Notes: generated from the letters alone by a model not told the origin. 64,000 nucleotides of DNA from Phytophthora sp. 'mugwort' (GCA_033558025.1 JAUCEF010000002.1:186001-250000); one strand, 5' to 3'; numbered from the stretch's first letter, positions 48,173-60,445 are shown. Program-made: numbers and translations.

Positions 48173-50363
48173 TCTTTATCACCCATCGAGCCCACGCGTG
48201 GGATTCTGAGCCCACCGGTGGGCTCACTTTATATAGTTGATCACAAGTAACTGGAATTGGTAGAACGCGTTTGAATATATATTAATAAACTAGTGACACG
48301 ATTATGTCCAGCGCTTTTTTCCCGATCAGAATCGAAGATGTCCTCATGATGAAACGGGCGGTTGAAGTATTTAAAAACAAACTAGAGGCGTGATGAAGCT
48401 CAGCACTTCTTTGGATCAAATTCAGAAGCAACATCATGGTGACACGAGCAGTTGGAGATCGAGTGCAAGGGACAACTAAGGCTACGGCAAATAAGCGCGG
48501 GACTATCGTGGCGGTCGATTCCAGTACGCGTCAGCCGTAGTATGATGTCCAGTGGAACGGAAGATCAGTAGAGAGGGTGTCTCCTCGGTCGGTGGGCCCC
48601 GTTATAGACATAGATATTTCAACATTAAGCCAAGTCAAGAACCACTTAATGCTGAATCGCTAACAGCATTGCTACTGAGCCCTGGTGTCGTATGTGATGA
48701 GTCATCGGCTTCATAATCGTCGGACTCAGAGAATGATGAGAATACGACGGACTTAGACATCGGTAATATCCATCTCTGACGAAGGCAAGATTATAGCGCA
48801 TGGGCGTACATGGGAGTTCTGAGTCGGTGTATTTGTGGACTCAGCTGCAATACAGCGGAAACGAAAACCCTTCTTCCGTTGGCCATCGGTACTTCAACTT
48901 GGAGATCGATCGTTTGTCAAGTAATTTATTTGATGTATACCTGGTCAACATTACAAAATACAATCCAGCATACAAATAATAAGCTTACGACTCGGCGGCA
49001 ACGTAGAATTACAGGAGGTAACTTCTTTCGCCGGCTTGGTATTCGGCTGGCAATGGCAGTTGAACCAAGGCGGGGACCTATTCGTATGTACTGGGAGAAG
49101 GACATTCAGGATGGGTACATTGGTACCGCTCCAAATTTTGGCAAACGCTTTGCAATATCTCGCCACACATTCAACATCTCTAGTGCTCTTTCATTTACAG
49201 ACGATGTCGTGTCAGATGACCCCTGGAAGCCTATTAGACCCATTGTTGACGGATTCAACTGTCGACGCCGAGATGTGGTGTCCCCAGGAGAATTACTGTG
49301 CGTGGATGAGTGCATGAGCTCTTGGCATGGGAAGGAAGGGAAGTACTGTCACGACGGCATGTCCCACAAAACCAAGATCCCCCGAAAACCTGAGGGCATT
49401 GGAACCGAGCTAAAATCTGCCGGAGATGGAGATTCGGGCGTGCTGTTGGGCTTGGATCTTATGGAAGGAACTCAACGACAAAAGCTGAAGCCATACCACG
49501 CGCTATTTGGAGAGGGAACTGCTGTCATCTTCCGTCTTACTGAGGTATATAAGGTCATTGGTCGTACGGTCGTCGCTGATAGTGCGTTTTCGTCAGTTAA
49601 ACACTTGTGCAACTTGAGCAACTCAGCCGTCTTCGTTTTCATGGGGATGGTCAAAACAGCATCGCGCGAGTATTCAAAAAAATGTTTTATACGGTGGTTT
49701 GACACGGATCCGGCTTGAGGTGCATTTAAAGTGCTTCAGAGCACAACCCCAACGGGAGCAACCATGTATGCACTTTGCTGGGCTGATAGGAAGGCAAAGT
49801 GTATCATTCCCAATCGTGGGACCTCGCTTCCAGGCAGTGATAGTGTTCACCGGCTCCACAAATTGATCGTTGCTGACGACCAGATAAAGACGTTGCTGTA
49901 CGAACGCCGAGTATAGCGTCCACAAATGATCAACTTCTTTTATTTGAAATTCTCCATCATTGCTTTCCACGACCACCATAGGCAAGGTAGTTTGGAAATG
50001 GAACGAAGAGATGGCATCACCGTCTCTTTTACACCTTGTTTGGTATGGTGGAAGTAGATGCCTACCTGGCTTACAAGTACGAAGCAGTAGAGATGGGGTG
50101 TTTGGATTCTTCGATCGCTGACTTCAATTCATTCATTTTCGAAACTGGCTTATCAATCTGGAGCGAAATGTTTTTCGGGGTGTGTGGCCTGAAGACGGGC
50201 CGTGAGTGTCACTCGTTACACTTTACTTTGGATTAGAGTAGCATAGGCCACAAGAAACACAAACGCTTACATACATTTCTTGCTAAATTGCTTATTGATT
50301 ATAATCCCACGCGTGGGCTTACCACCGAGCCCACCGGTGGGATTTAGAGGTGGGTAATAAAGA
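48173..50363 (+). mobile_element. piggyBac element B with TTAA duplication and subterminal palindromes
   Basis: The element lies between TTAA at 48169-48172 and TTAA at 50364-50367, total 2191 bp. The terminal repeats read TCTTTATCACCCA on the left and TCTTTATTACCCA on the right (reverse complement), 12 of 13 identical. Each end also carries two perfect 12-bp palindromes. CCCACGCGTGGG is at 48191-48202 and 50306-50317; CCCACCGGTGGG is at 48211-48222 and 50330-50341. They are plausible transposase-binding sites. Confidence 0.92.
48436..50236 (+). pseudogene. piggyBac transposase relic B, near full length
   Basis: The N-terminal part begins at the ATG at 48436 (MVTRAVGDRVQGTTKATANK) and is broken by several stops. 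From about 48980 to 49718 the DDE region is one open frame: FFRRLGIRLAMAVEPRRGPI, SDDPWKPIRPIVDGFN and LLCVDECMSSWHG with the first Asp. KPEGIGTELKS and GRTVVADSAFSSVK with the second Asp follow. After a stop at 49716-49718, MYALCWADRKAKCII holds the third conserved region. FHDHHRQGSLEMERR lies near 49970 in the same frame as that region. A shifted segment (VDAYLAYKYEAVEMG) ends at 50236. The order and motifs match oomycete piggyBac transposases; this copy is inactive but less eroded than element A. Confidence 0.85.
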
Positions 50364-50369
50364 TTAAGG

Positions 50370-51530
50370 TTATCAGCTGCTCAGTATAAGTGCTACTCGA
50401 CCTTGGAGTGGTTCTTAGACCGTTAAAGTCTCACATTGATCCTTATCAGGCTGCTGCAGGCCGTGACGACACCTGAGTGACCAAACCGGTGTTTCGTGCG
50501 CGCTCTAAAGTGCACAACGGGACCCTATTGCAGTTCCACAGCGGTTTGGTAGATACAGCACAGTAGAAGATATGCGTACATCAATAGCGGCCGCAAACGC
50601 TCCAGTCCTCGCTTGGCAGTATCTAGGAATATGCCATGGGAAAGACCGTAAGATTGAAGGACAACCCCCAAGAAAGATTTCCAGAAGATCGACGTGTTGA
50701 CACTCTTCATTTTACCAGCGAGGGACACAGATACCGTCTTCGCGAGCGCATTCCGAACTGCAACAACCACTCACTTTTAAGCTTTTAATCATGGCCATAG
50801 GAGGAATACTTGGTACGATATCCGGACGCTGTCGTGCCAAAGCTCATCAAGCAGTTTCGTGTCAAAACTCCGTTACATCGTTATCAGTCGACTCCTCGGG
50901 CAAAGGTAACTTCCCCACATCATTGACCCCTTTAGTGCATCCAGAGGCTTCCAGGACTTCATTTACAGCGCAGCTTCGATCCTCTGGCGTCGAAAATCTC
51001 CGTGTTTCCGCTTTCGTTGCCTCCGTCGGACCTCCAACGCAGCTTCTTCACACCAAATGACGTTCCCGTTAGCTCCAGCCCAAGATATCGTGGTTTATAA
51101 GAACCCGATGAAGATGCTGTAAAAAAACTGATGGGCAGCTTCGAATGGCCCCAGAGACCGTATTCACAATTTCTAAGAAAATCCAGCGGGACATCCAACT
51201 CCCAACTCTCCAGATCCAATTTCGAGAGGATTTGCAGCTTCTCGAGATGCTGTAGCTCGTGAAATCGGGGACGAGAAAGGGATCCACAATGGCGCAAGAA
51301 GATCCAGCGGGACATCTAACTCTCAACTCTTCTGACAAAGTGCAAACTATGATCTTAGCAGCTCCTTTGCGATCTTGAGCAACCAAAACAAACGCAGAAA
51401 GACTTGTCACGCCAGTCACCTGACGCCGCACCAAAATCTCGTTAGCACGCCAAACGACCAGCACTGAGCGCCCGTCGACGCCGTTAAAAATGATCAGTCA
51501 AAGGTTCACTCGTACTGAACGACAATTGAA
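50370..51530. other. Unassigned stretch with a diverged 121-bp direct repeat
   Basis: ATCCAGCGGGACATC occurs at 51181-51195 and 51302-51316, each preceded by a CACAAT...AAGAA block and followed by a similar AACTC-CAACTCT tract. This points to a diverged tandem duplication with a period of about 121 bp. Minus frames at 50959-51464 are open but not recognised. Confidence 0.4.
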
Positions 51531-51532
51531 AT

Positions 51533-52071
51533 TCATGGCCACTGAAATTACGCTTAATGGAACAAAACCGATAGATTATATGAAGAATGCGGTCAACTCA
51601 GATTGCTCTATCCCCACAAACTACCCGGACGTGGCGGTGTAACTCGGTCGAGAGTGTGCGAACGTGGTCAAGGTATATAAACGAATACAATTGGGAGAGC
51701 ATTCGGCACTGCAACGGCGACAATGCGACTGATCCATGGGTCAAGTCCAGCTCCCGCAGCACAAACGGCACTTCTGCTTGCGCTCGAGCCGTTTGGACAG
51801 CCCGAACAAATTCTTCCACATTCGGCCAGTCAAATATCACTGGCGGGTGTTCTTCTACATGAACAGATAGTTCCATGATCTTGTCGTAAAGGTGTTCCTC
51901 TCCATTCGCCTTCAACACGTCTTCGAGTAAAGCTGTATTGTTCGTGGCGTCGATCGCGTTATACACTTCCTCACCGCGCACCGAAGCCGAAAGAACAGGC
52001 GCCACCTCGGTCATTTTCTTGCCCTTCTTCTTGCTTGTCGTCTTGCTTTTCTTCTGCTTCTTTGGCGGCAT
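51533..52071 (-). CDS. Small protein with lysine-rich N terminus, unknown function
   Basis: From the ATG at 52071 an open frame runs to a stop at 51598 (157 residues). It has a very basic start (MPPKKQKKSKTTSKKKGKK) followed by a folded-looking helical domain (GEEVYNAIDATNNTALLEDV, then HPPVIFDWPNVEEFVRAVQT). An alternative model splices a GT at 51624 to an AG at 51542 and ends after two more codons (TGG CCA TGA, stop at 51535-51533), giving 151 residues. The last residues are therefore uncertain, and the feature span covers both models. It is intact and flanked on both sides by transposon relics. The family was not recognised; the shape resembles small axonemal proteins, but that is only an impression. 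Confidence 0.65.
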
Positions 52072-52336
52072 CCCAAATGAGGAACTGAAGTGCGAACGGG
52101 AGCAACGCTGGCGTCATCAATGGGAAAGCAACGGTACACCAGTGGTACTGGTACTCTTTTGGGCTAGTGTTCCTCGGTAAAACGAGGAATGATGAAGTCG
52201 CGTGTAGGACCATAGAACCGACGATTTAGTCATCGACCCGGTGATTAAGCATAATTTAGACATTGAACCGACGGTTTTAGGTAATGAAAATTTAATTTGC
52301 ACATGCTGATAAATATAAAGTCTATATCAAATAAAG

Positions 52337-53380
52337 ATGACTTATTCTCCTGAGCAATACCAAGCTAATAAAGAGCGCATTTAAGCAAATTAAAAGCGAT
52401 ACTATATCAAAACGAGAGAAACGCGCCGCTAAGCAATGGGAGTATGACGAGAAGCATCGCGAGCAACTTAATGCTCAAAAGCGCAAGTCCTATGCAAAGA
52501 AACAGCCCACAGGAACGCATGAGCAACCGAGCGATTGCGAAGCTTATCGGACGGGACGAGAAGGCTATCCGCAACTACCTCAAGCGTGGTAAGGCTTCGT
52601 CGGCGACGAAGCGGACAGGAAGGAGCCCGAAATTGACCGAGCGGGACGTGCGAAGGGCCTTTCGGCTGGCTGTCGGCGAAGAGATCAAAACGCGCTGCAC
52701 TCACTTCCTAGCAAGTCTACAGTGCTTCGCACGCTGTGTGCTTGTAAATGCATCAAGTACGCCAAGCGCAAATCGACCCCAACTCTCAAACCTCATCACA
52801 AAAAAAGGCGAGGGTGGCCTTGCAGAGAAATATGAAGGCAGCGGAAGTTCTGGCGCAGCGTGTGTTTACGGACGAGAAGCAGTTTAATTTAGACGGGCCT
52901 GATAGCTTCCGTTTCTACTGACACGACGTGAGAGCTGAGCCCAAGCTGATGTCGAAGCGTGTGAACGGCGGAGGAAGCGTCATGATCTGGGCGGGCGTGA
53001 ACCGGTACGGCAAAACAAGCCTGATCTTTCTAAAGGGCAAACAAAACGCTATCAAGTACACGGATACGCTGAAAGATTTTGCTCCCTTTTCTGGAAGAAC
53101 TTCGAGTGAAAATGGGCGATGTGACGCCCATTTTCCAGCCGGATAATGCATCCATACACGGCGCCAAGTTCATCAAGGCCTTCTTAACGGCCAATAACGT
53201 GGAGACGCTGCCGCGGCCTGCCAAGAGCCCGGATCTCAACATCATTGAGAACGTGTGGGTGATTCTGTCTCGCAGAGTGTACGCAAATGGTCGACAATTC
53301 GACTAGCCAGCAGATTTGATCAAGTAGATTAAGGCCAAGTGGGATCGTATCGACTTGGAGTATGTACATACCCCGTAATC
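52337..53380 (+). pseudogene. Tc1/mariner-like transposase relic A
   Basis: Plus-strand fragments include the HTH (RMSNRAIAKLIGRDEKAIRN, then TGRSPKLTERDVRRAF) near 52510-52660. VFTDEKQFNLDGPDSFRFY near 52860 holds the first Asp. GGGSVMIWAGVNRYGKTSL is at about 52968-53024, and FQPDNASIHGAKFIKAFL near 53130-53190 holds the second Asp. RPAKSPDLNIIENVWVILSR near 53215-53275 holds the third acidic region. Stops and at least two frameshifts separate them. A possible right terminal repeat contains CATCTCAAAACAAATGTC near 53500, and the ACAAATGTC core recurs near 53543. A matching left end was not found. Confidence 0.8.
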
Positions 53381-53640
53381 TGTTTTGAGATAATTTTAAT
53401 TAATTCAATTGTTTTAGGCTTGACTTAAATTTACGTTGAGTCGATGTAGATGATCTAGAGCTTATGCGACAACGTGTAACGTATTAAGTACCACATCATC
53501 TCAAAACAAATGTCTGGTGCAACCCTATATCGTGTTTCAAAACAAATGTCAGAAGCTATAGTTGACTTCAGTATGGGCGGGCTGATGCGATAGGTGTGTC
53601 AGCCGCACAAACGAGGCAGTGACCGGAGAGCATTCCAAGC

Positions 53641-54170
53641 TCACGAGAAGTCGTCCCTACCGTTCAAGCTTGGCCTTCGACATGTGAGCGGGCTTGAAGT
53701 CGTTTCGCCGCCATGAGCAACACATTGGTCCGTTACGGACTGAAGACTGAGAAAGATGTTATCGACTGTAGATGGGGGAAGCTCCCAGTTAACGTCATGT
53801 ACGGCGGAGATCAAATCTGGCAGAGGGCGCGTCACTTTATTTTGCTGACGAGCTTAGATGGCGTGGAAGAGGTCCATGTCAAGGGCGTTCATGTCTAGGG
53901 AATTGGGCGGCTGGAACTGCAGCATGATATTCCTATCCGAAGCACGCACAGCCTCAGCAAACGCCTCATCGTCAACACCGACGTGTCGTGGCGCCAAAGT
54001 ATCTGGTTGCGCTGCAGCTCGGTGAGATTCTTCTTGTTGGTGGCGGTGTGTGACGCGGTCGGGAGCATCATTGGTGTGCTGTAGCTCGTGCGTAGTGGAG
54101 CTGGGCGAAATCGATAATGACGTATACGTAGCGCTCAACTACTTAGCCGTCGCCGGCAATTGGATGACGA
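53641..54170 (-). pseudogene. Mariner-like transposase relic B, internally deleted
   Basis: On the minus strand one frame gives ATNKKNLTELQRNQILW near 54000-54040, resembling the start of the transposase HTH. The adjacent frame continues directly as RHVGVDDEAFAEAVRASDRN and PPNSLDMNALDMDLFHAI near 53890-53990, the third acidic region of the DDE domain. The tail follows (DLISAVHDVNWELPPSTVDN, LSLQSVTDQCVAHGG) to 53700. So most of the protein between the HTH and the last catalytic motif is deleted. It is a different subfamily from relic A and lies on the opposite strand beside it. Confidence 0.68.
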
Positions 54171-54189
54171 TTACAGCTCGTGTTCTGCG

Positions 54190-55770
54190 ATCCAGCTCAA
54201 GGCACGCACACCATTAAAATCAGCACGGCCTATTGCGTTCATTTCTATCACTTAAATAGCCTCTCACAGCATTATGCAAATAGCCGTCGGGTGGAGACTA
54301 AAGCGGACATTGGTTTTGAGACGGGGTATCCTTTTACTCTAAACTTATCGAATCGCTGCGGATTGAAAACGACAGTTGGATATTAAAAATGTTTAGAAAC
54401 GGTTAGAAACGGTTACACCTACTCTCGATACTCTCGATACCAACCAAGGTTCGGAGAAGCTCTGGATTTTTATGTAGTGTTATGACTTCGTTCCATCATG
54501 AACAAGCTCGCGTTTTCTGTCAGGGGCCTCATCTGTCGGTCTGAAGTATTGCAGGAACTCTAATGTCAGCGGCTCCATGAAATATAGCTGCTTCATTGTT
54601 TTCACTCGCGTCATCGGGACGTAGAACGAGGACCGCTATGGATTGTGGCGTGTTCGATGTCGCACTGGCCCCAGAAGCGTTTTTTTTTTCACCGTTAGTC
54701 CTTGGCACTTGCCGCTAGTGATCGCGAAGGCTGGTATGAGCGGCACCTGAGTTGCCGTGACATTGAACGTTCTAGTAGTCCATTTGATTGGAAAATGAAG
54801 CTTAGTCGTTCAGACGAAAAAAACACCACGAGTGGATCTTTCGGTCCTACCCGAATATGCATAGCGTCGACCGTGCTAACGGTTTCTTCACGCAGCTCTG
54901 CTGCGTAAGCTTGCTGAAGTTGATGCAGAAGCGACATCAATGCTTTGCTTGATTCTTGTGCTTAGCCTGCATGTTGTGCTTAGTTTCCTTCTTGTGAGAT
55001 GGTGTCTTCTTGGCTGGTCAATGTAGCAATGACAACGAATACCAAAATACCGGGGGCAGCTTTTGGTTCTTTCATATTAAAGAAACTTTCTTACGCCATC
55101 GTCCCCAAATCTTAGTTCTTTTATAATAAAAACTACGTGCATATTGCTGCTCTCGGCGTTGCTCTGTTGCGCGAAGGTTGACCATAAATGACTCAAGCAA
55201 CATTCACAATGGGTATTATGCAATCCATACGGTACCCAATCATAAAGGTAATGTAAGGACGTTTTGAAGCAAATAGGTAACGAAAAAGCATAGATATACA
55301 AGCTATTCGTTTTATAGTGATTAGTACTGGCACTCGTATCGCCCTAACAAGTCTGGATAAAATCCAGAGAATAAAGTTACGCTTGGGCGGAATTTACCGG
55401 ACGGTTGCTGGATATTACAGGACAGTAGTTTGTATATAGGTTGTATCGACTAGCTTGGTCTGTGACAACGTTAGCGAAAAGACTTTTGAAGAACGAATTC
55501 AATCAAGCTGGAAAACATACTACAAGCAGTCAGTGTCCCTCACGCAACGCTGCAACATGAGCGATACTAGCTGCTTTAACCTGCTTCCGTAATAAAGTTG
55601 CTGCGGAGACCCATACGAGTTGGCCTCGTCGTCTTTTTCTGCTGTTCACCGTCTCAGTTGGCAGTTCAATGGCGCTTTTGCATTGCTGGAATACGCTGAA
55701 AATGATATTCTGGCTGTCGGTAAGCCAAGTGCTTGTGCTCGCTCGATTTTTTTTCTGCCGTTCCGCTTGG
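54190..55770. other. Unassigned stretch
   Basis: No gene was recognised. Minus frames at 54695-54940 and plus frames in the same place are open but lack family motifs. The sequence is AT-rich near 55080-55320. Confidence 0.35.
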
Positions 55771-55775
55771 TAGAT

Positions 55776-57750
55776 TCATGTCCTCAGAAATAAATGCATG
55801 TTGCCTCCCCAATGGTATACAGGATACGAAGCAAATTCTTCCTTCATCGCGCTAGTGAGCTGCTCTGTCGCGTCTTCAGTGGTCTCCAAGCCCTGGTCAT
55901 GCCTATTATGATTGACCGCGTTTTCATGCGCTCGTAATAGTGAAAGAACACCTGCATTCTCTAACCTCTTCATAATCGAGTCTGCCATGCTATTGCAGGT
56001 CGGAACACCAGATTGAATAGCCCACTCGTCTAATATTAAAGCCACTTTAGCTACCAAGCGCTCGCATAACTTGTCTTGCGAATATATAATTTCTTGCATG
56101 TCCACGTCTCGACTATCTATCACTTTTTGAAGAGCATTTTGCGCCGAACGAACTTCGTTTAGGATCGTTACGTGTGCTCGAACACCGGTTGGCTGAATAT
56201 TACTTCGCGGTCCGTCCGTCGTGACTATTGCACGAAGCTGGGTTATTAAGTCGGAATCGGCAAACAGAGGCGATTGGAAGAGTGGATGGCTGCAGGGGAG
56301 ATGTGGGCGCAGAAAAGTCAAATGTAGATCACCGACGCTAAGGCAAACTCGGCTACAAATCCAACGGATTGAGGCAATCCAGGAAAACAAAGTCGCTTTG
56401 CTCTTTGAACATGTTCGTCTCCAGCAGGGATGTTGAAAGGTAGAATGGCAAATTCAGGCTGCAAAATCGGAAGTTCGCTCACTGTTCGGTCTACAAACAT
56501 GTCACCAGCAGCACCATGTCTTAAATACCGGTCCTGAACACCTCCCATTGCCCAACCAGCTCTGAGATGAACAGCAACCGCGGAAGGACACGCCGTCGAC
56601 CCCGAAAAATGTTGATGCTCCCTTGCGCATCGAATGGGTACCAATATCGCTGGCATTTGCGCCACGAGTTCGAGTTGATATCACGCGTCCCAGCACCTTT
56701 CGAAAACATTCATACTGGTCATTGCCAGGAAATAAGTGCGTCGCTGTGATGTCGACACCGTATGCGGCCCAGTAAACGCCTAAAAAGGCACAAATATCAC
56801 AGTTATCTTAACAAATGTATCATTCGCGCCGTAATGTGTAGCTAACCAAGAGCACGGATGGGGCATATCTCCGGAGCTGTTGATTTGAGTAAACATGACG
56901 CGGATCGCGAGGCCCAGAGCCTCTTTAATCTTTTTTCATATGCGCAAAATAGACACAGATAGCGTCTTCGCGCCACTCCAAATGGCTGTAGCAAATTGAC
57001 GCAGTGTTCGCAGCTCGTGACATCAAATTCCACGACAATATCATAAACGTCCTAGGAAATACCATGTCCCTCGATGGACTAGTAAGCATTGTCATGGCAA
57101 CTTCTTTGTACAGGCCGAGAGACATGGGGTCCTTTCCCACTTTTGATCTAACCACGGACCTGCCCGACTGCTTCTGCCACCTTGCGCTGAAATCCCTTGA
57201 AGTGACTGCTTAGCTCGCGAGCAAACTCCCTCGACATCACACGGTGATAATCTTGAAAAAGGTTGTAAAAAGCCGAGCGGTGGCATATGTAGAAAAAGTA
57301 TGATAAGCCATTAGGCTTCTTCAGTGCGACGATCCATGTCATAAAGTCACGTTCCGTGATTCGATCAAAGTCAATAGGAGGGTTGTTAGACGCCGACGAC
57401 AGTGCACGCCTGAGCGACGCTTTGTTAGGGACACCGTTTGCATTAAGAGCGACTGCGCTGGCGAACTCGGCTGGAATAAGCGACTCCTTGTTCTTAAACA
57501 TCCACTGAAGAAAACGAACCGTAGAGCCGTGGTACGATGCACGCGACTTCACGGATATTGTACTTGCACGCGCTACGGTGACTTCTTCTTCGAGGTCGGA
57601 GAATCCACCCTGTTCTTCCTCCTCCATCGCGCCATTTTGGTTTTGTCCAGGAATGGTGTCCGGTAAATTTTGCACTACGCGCAACCGATACTCTTTTGTA
57701 TGGATGATTGTATTGAACCTATTTCCCCATATCCAGAATTTGCAGGACAC
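55776..57750 (-). pseudogene. Crypton-type tyrosine recombinase relic
   Basis: The minus strand reads in order: SYHGSTVRFLQWMFKNKES near 57520-57470, ITERDFMTWIVALKKPNGLS near 57310-57360, and HRSAFYNLFQDYHRVMSREF near 57260-57220. The catalytic region follows: VGKDPMSLGLYKEVAMTML near 57120, FMILSWNLMSRAANTASICY near 57000-57060, and LEWREDAICVYFAHMKKD near 56930. GTHSMRKGASTFF near 56610 contains an Arg. AVHLRAGWAMGGVQDRYLRH near 56500-56570 has the His-x-x-Arg and Tyr arrangement of tyrosine recombinases. A C-terminal tail follows (LQPEFAILPFNIPAG) and a helical region to 55776. The protein is split over at least three frames. Cryptons cut and rejoin DNA through a Tyr-linked intermediate, unlike DDE enzymes. 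Element ends were not found. Confidence 0.85.
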
Positions 57751-57880
57751 TCCATCCGGGGGATGATTCTGCGATAACCCTTCTTATCCGGAAGATTACG
57801 GACAAATAAAAAAAAAAAATTACGTTTTTTATAGTTTCTTCCCTGTCTGAGAACCTCCAACGCAGCTCCAACCTCGTCCT

Positions 57881-58537
57881 TCACGCGACAAACTCGACGA
57901 TATACTGCTGCACATCATCTTGCCCCGAGTTTTGGAACGCGTGGACGTGTCGTTCAGTCTCGTTCACTTCGACGCACCGAAACTCATACGCCTCGAACGA
58001 CGTCACTGGTCCGTCTGGGTGCAACGTGGCGTCGAATCCTTGGGTCTCACACGCCGTGCGGTTGAAGAACATGTACGGATGTAGATGCTCGTGCAGCTCG
58101 CAAGTCGTGCGCGGCGGCACATGGAAGTCCCAGACATTAACGTGCTGATTCGATAGCAACAGGCGCGAGCCAATGCTGCCGGGCACGTTGCTCACCCGTC
58201 GGACAGGTCCGTCCGGCTGCTTAAAGACCGTGAGAGCCACGAAGTCCCCGAGCGGCTGGTGCTCCAGTACAGTAGCCCAAGAGACTTCGGTGTCATTATC
58301 AACGCTGCTATCAACCCAGAGACGCAAGCTGGTGAGCTGGTCAGAGCTGGGCGCAGCCGCCAGCGGCAGCAGGAGCCGTCCTGCTGGTCGTAAAGCGGTG
58401 GCAAGTCGCTGCGTCATCCACCGATCTTCAAGCAGCAGATCGGAGGCTTTGTGGCTGCCATTAACTGCAGGCGATTCCAATAGCCACATGGCGAAGTGAG
58501 GGCTCATGAAGACCTCGCGCGGCCGTAGCAGTCCCAT
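57881..58537 (-). CDS. Cupin-fold protein
   Basis: An intact 218-residue single-exon frame starts at the ATG at 58537. Residues 130-216 form a cupin-like region. A beta-rich segment NVWDFHVPPRTTCELHEHLH has a His cluster (H149, H151, H153) typical of metal binding in cupin motif 1. A later EVNETERHVHAFQN (H197, H199) fits motif 2. The N-terminal 120 residues show no recognisable domain. No signal peptide or membrane segment is evident. Cupins cover many enzymes and binding proteins, so the substrate cannot be named. It sits immediately upstream of the Crypton relic on the same strand, but with unrelated origin. Confidence 0.75.
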   Translation of the reverse strand: MGLLRPREVFMSPHFAMWLLESPAVNGSHKASDLLLEDRWMTQRLATALRPAGRLLLPLAAAPSSDQLTSLRLWVDSSVDNDTEVSWATVLEHQPLGDFVALTVFKQPDGPVRRVSNVPGSIGSRLLLSNQHVNVWDFHVPPRTTCELHEHLHPYMFFNRTACETQGFDATLHPDGPVTSFEAYEFRCVEVNETERHVHAFQNSGQDDVQQYIVEFVA

Positions 58538-58539
58538 GA

Positions 58540-60430
58540 TTCTTTTGCTTGAGATAGTCTCAAATACGACATGGGTACATAAAATGAGATCGATTGTTTC
58601 GTATACTTTCGTGTGTTTGTGATATTTTAATTTGTATTAATTTAATTTGGTACGTATGAACATTATACGGTACCACGTCCAGCATTGCACTTCGCCGTGC
58701 GTTTGCTGCCTATCCACCGCCTTCGAGTCACGTCAGATATGTGCGCGGGGCTAGCTCGAAGCACGTGAGAATCCCACTGGGATGGATCGGTGCTCGACAT
58801 CCAGCGCCCAAGGCCAGTACAAGGGGTCAACAAATCGCGAGGCTTTCCAAGTGACAAAGCGACTTCATATGACATGAAGTCATGGGTGGCGTTATGCGTT
58901 ATTCGTTACACGAACTTGAAGGGCTCCCAGACGGCCGACGCGGATAGAAGTTGACTTTGCTCCACGTCTCTGCATTCGCTCTATCGCTGCACCAAGGACA
59001 CACCGAGACCAACAGCTGAAGCTTGGCCGCTACAAGTACTATTATCTAGCGCAACAGAGAGCACGGCACTAACGTTATCCTCGTCTAGCTTGTCAAGTAG
59101 AGCAAAAAAGCGCTTGAGTGTATAAATGACTTGCATCGCAGAAGTGGTACATGCCGGCAGCTCCCTAAAGCACCCGGAGCATGGATCGTGGTGGAAGGAT
59201 CACAGCCGGCGTCAATGCAGCGGGACTTTGTGGAGTCAAGTGATTCATTTGCTGGGGACTGGTTGGGCACCGACTGGGAAACGAGATGATTCGGTCCACC
59301 ACGTGTACTATGCGCAACCTCGTAAAGGATCGGCCACACTTCAATGGATAGACGGCGTCCGGATCGGCACGCACCGATTTGATGCCTACGCTCTAAAACA
59401 ACATTTTGACCGCAATCTGAAAGCTTGTGTCACCAATGCTGACTCGTTTGAATTGAAGTGAGTCAGCTGGTTCCTCGAGATCTACACCAAGATGGTGGTA
59501 GTGGGCTTGGTCTACTCTATTTAGACTCAGTTGGTACGCAAGGGGAGAAGATTGGACAACGGTTTCATTTGTGTATTGCTTTTTCGTCCCAATACTGTAG
59601 GATGTTGTACCCTCGACAACCTTTTACACGACAAAACAACAGATATAGAGAGCAGGCATTCAAAACCTGTATGCTTTTCAGTGGCTCATAAAACCGTGGT
59701 GCCATCAAACTGGTCTATTTTGCACATACATCTTTACGCAACGTGTCTGTAGAGTTTTTTTTTTAGCACGTGTTCATAACTTTCTATCGGCGTCATCGAC
59801 GTCTTCTCGAGGACGAAAGTCTATTAAAACACGAGTCTGAACCCCAGCCAAATGGCTCCCGCTCACAGTCAACCGAAGCGCAGTTGGATGCGTAAGAACT
59901 TTCCGAGGGGCGTTGCATTGCAGTGGCGCGGGCACGCAGCCCCAACGCTTTAACGCGTATGTTGCCAGCGAGGGTTGCGGGTCTGCGATCGCAGCGCTGC
60001 CCCTATATTTGGCTGCCCGTGAGCATATTTCTGCTGAGGTTGAACGAGAGCTCGAGGTGTCGTATAGCTGGTAAACTCATGGCCAAACTTGAAATGCAGG
60101 CGCTAGTTTGGGGTCCGCACCGTTTAAATGCCGCTCGCTGCAATCTGCCGGGATTGTGGTGCCATGCTAGAGAGAAGGCTGGTATTATTATACCGAGACC
60201 ACAATAGCTCGCTCTCGAAAGTCCCGCGTGGCGCTGGTCTCTGCCAACGCCAGGTGGCTCACCCCTCGCTGCAATTGCGTGCGGCAATCATGCGAACACC
60301 AGTTTGCAATTCTCCCCGCGGACCATCTGCCAGCGAGCGAAGAGCCAACAACAGCAGACTCGACCGTCCTTTCGCCCACAGCCGCCGACCACGTCCTGTA
60401 CCTTCACATCGCTCGCCCCTTTCCACGGAC
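58540..60430. other. Long intergenic stretch
   Basis: No gene was recognised. A plus-strand frame at 59126-59461 (111 residues, GSATLQWIDGVRIGTHRFDA) is open but of unknown family. The remainder contains short open frames only. Confidence 0.35.
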
Positions 60431-60431
60431 T

Positions 60432-60445
60432 TCAGTTCCATTTCC
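60432..60445 (+). promoter_or_regulatory. Possible oomycete initiator-type core promoter
   Basis: TCAGTTCCATTTCC lies 23 bp upstream of the ATG at 60468 and loosely matches the oomycete INR plus flanking element (TCAYTYY then a CAWTTT-type block). Short leaders are usual in oomycetes. It has mismatches, so this is a suggestion only. Confidence 0.28.

Noticed and set aside
59126..59461. Possible gene of 111 residues
   Set aside because: Open but with no recognisable domain, no intron support and neighbours that are non-coding; left as unassigned.
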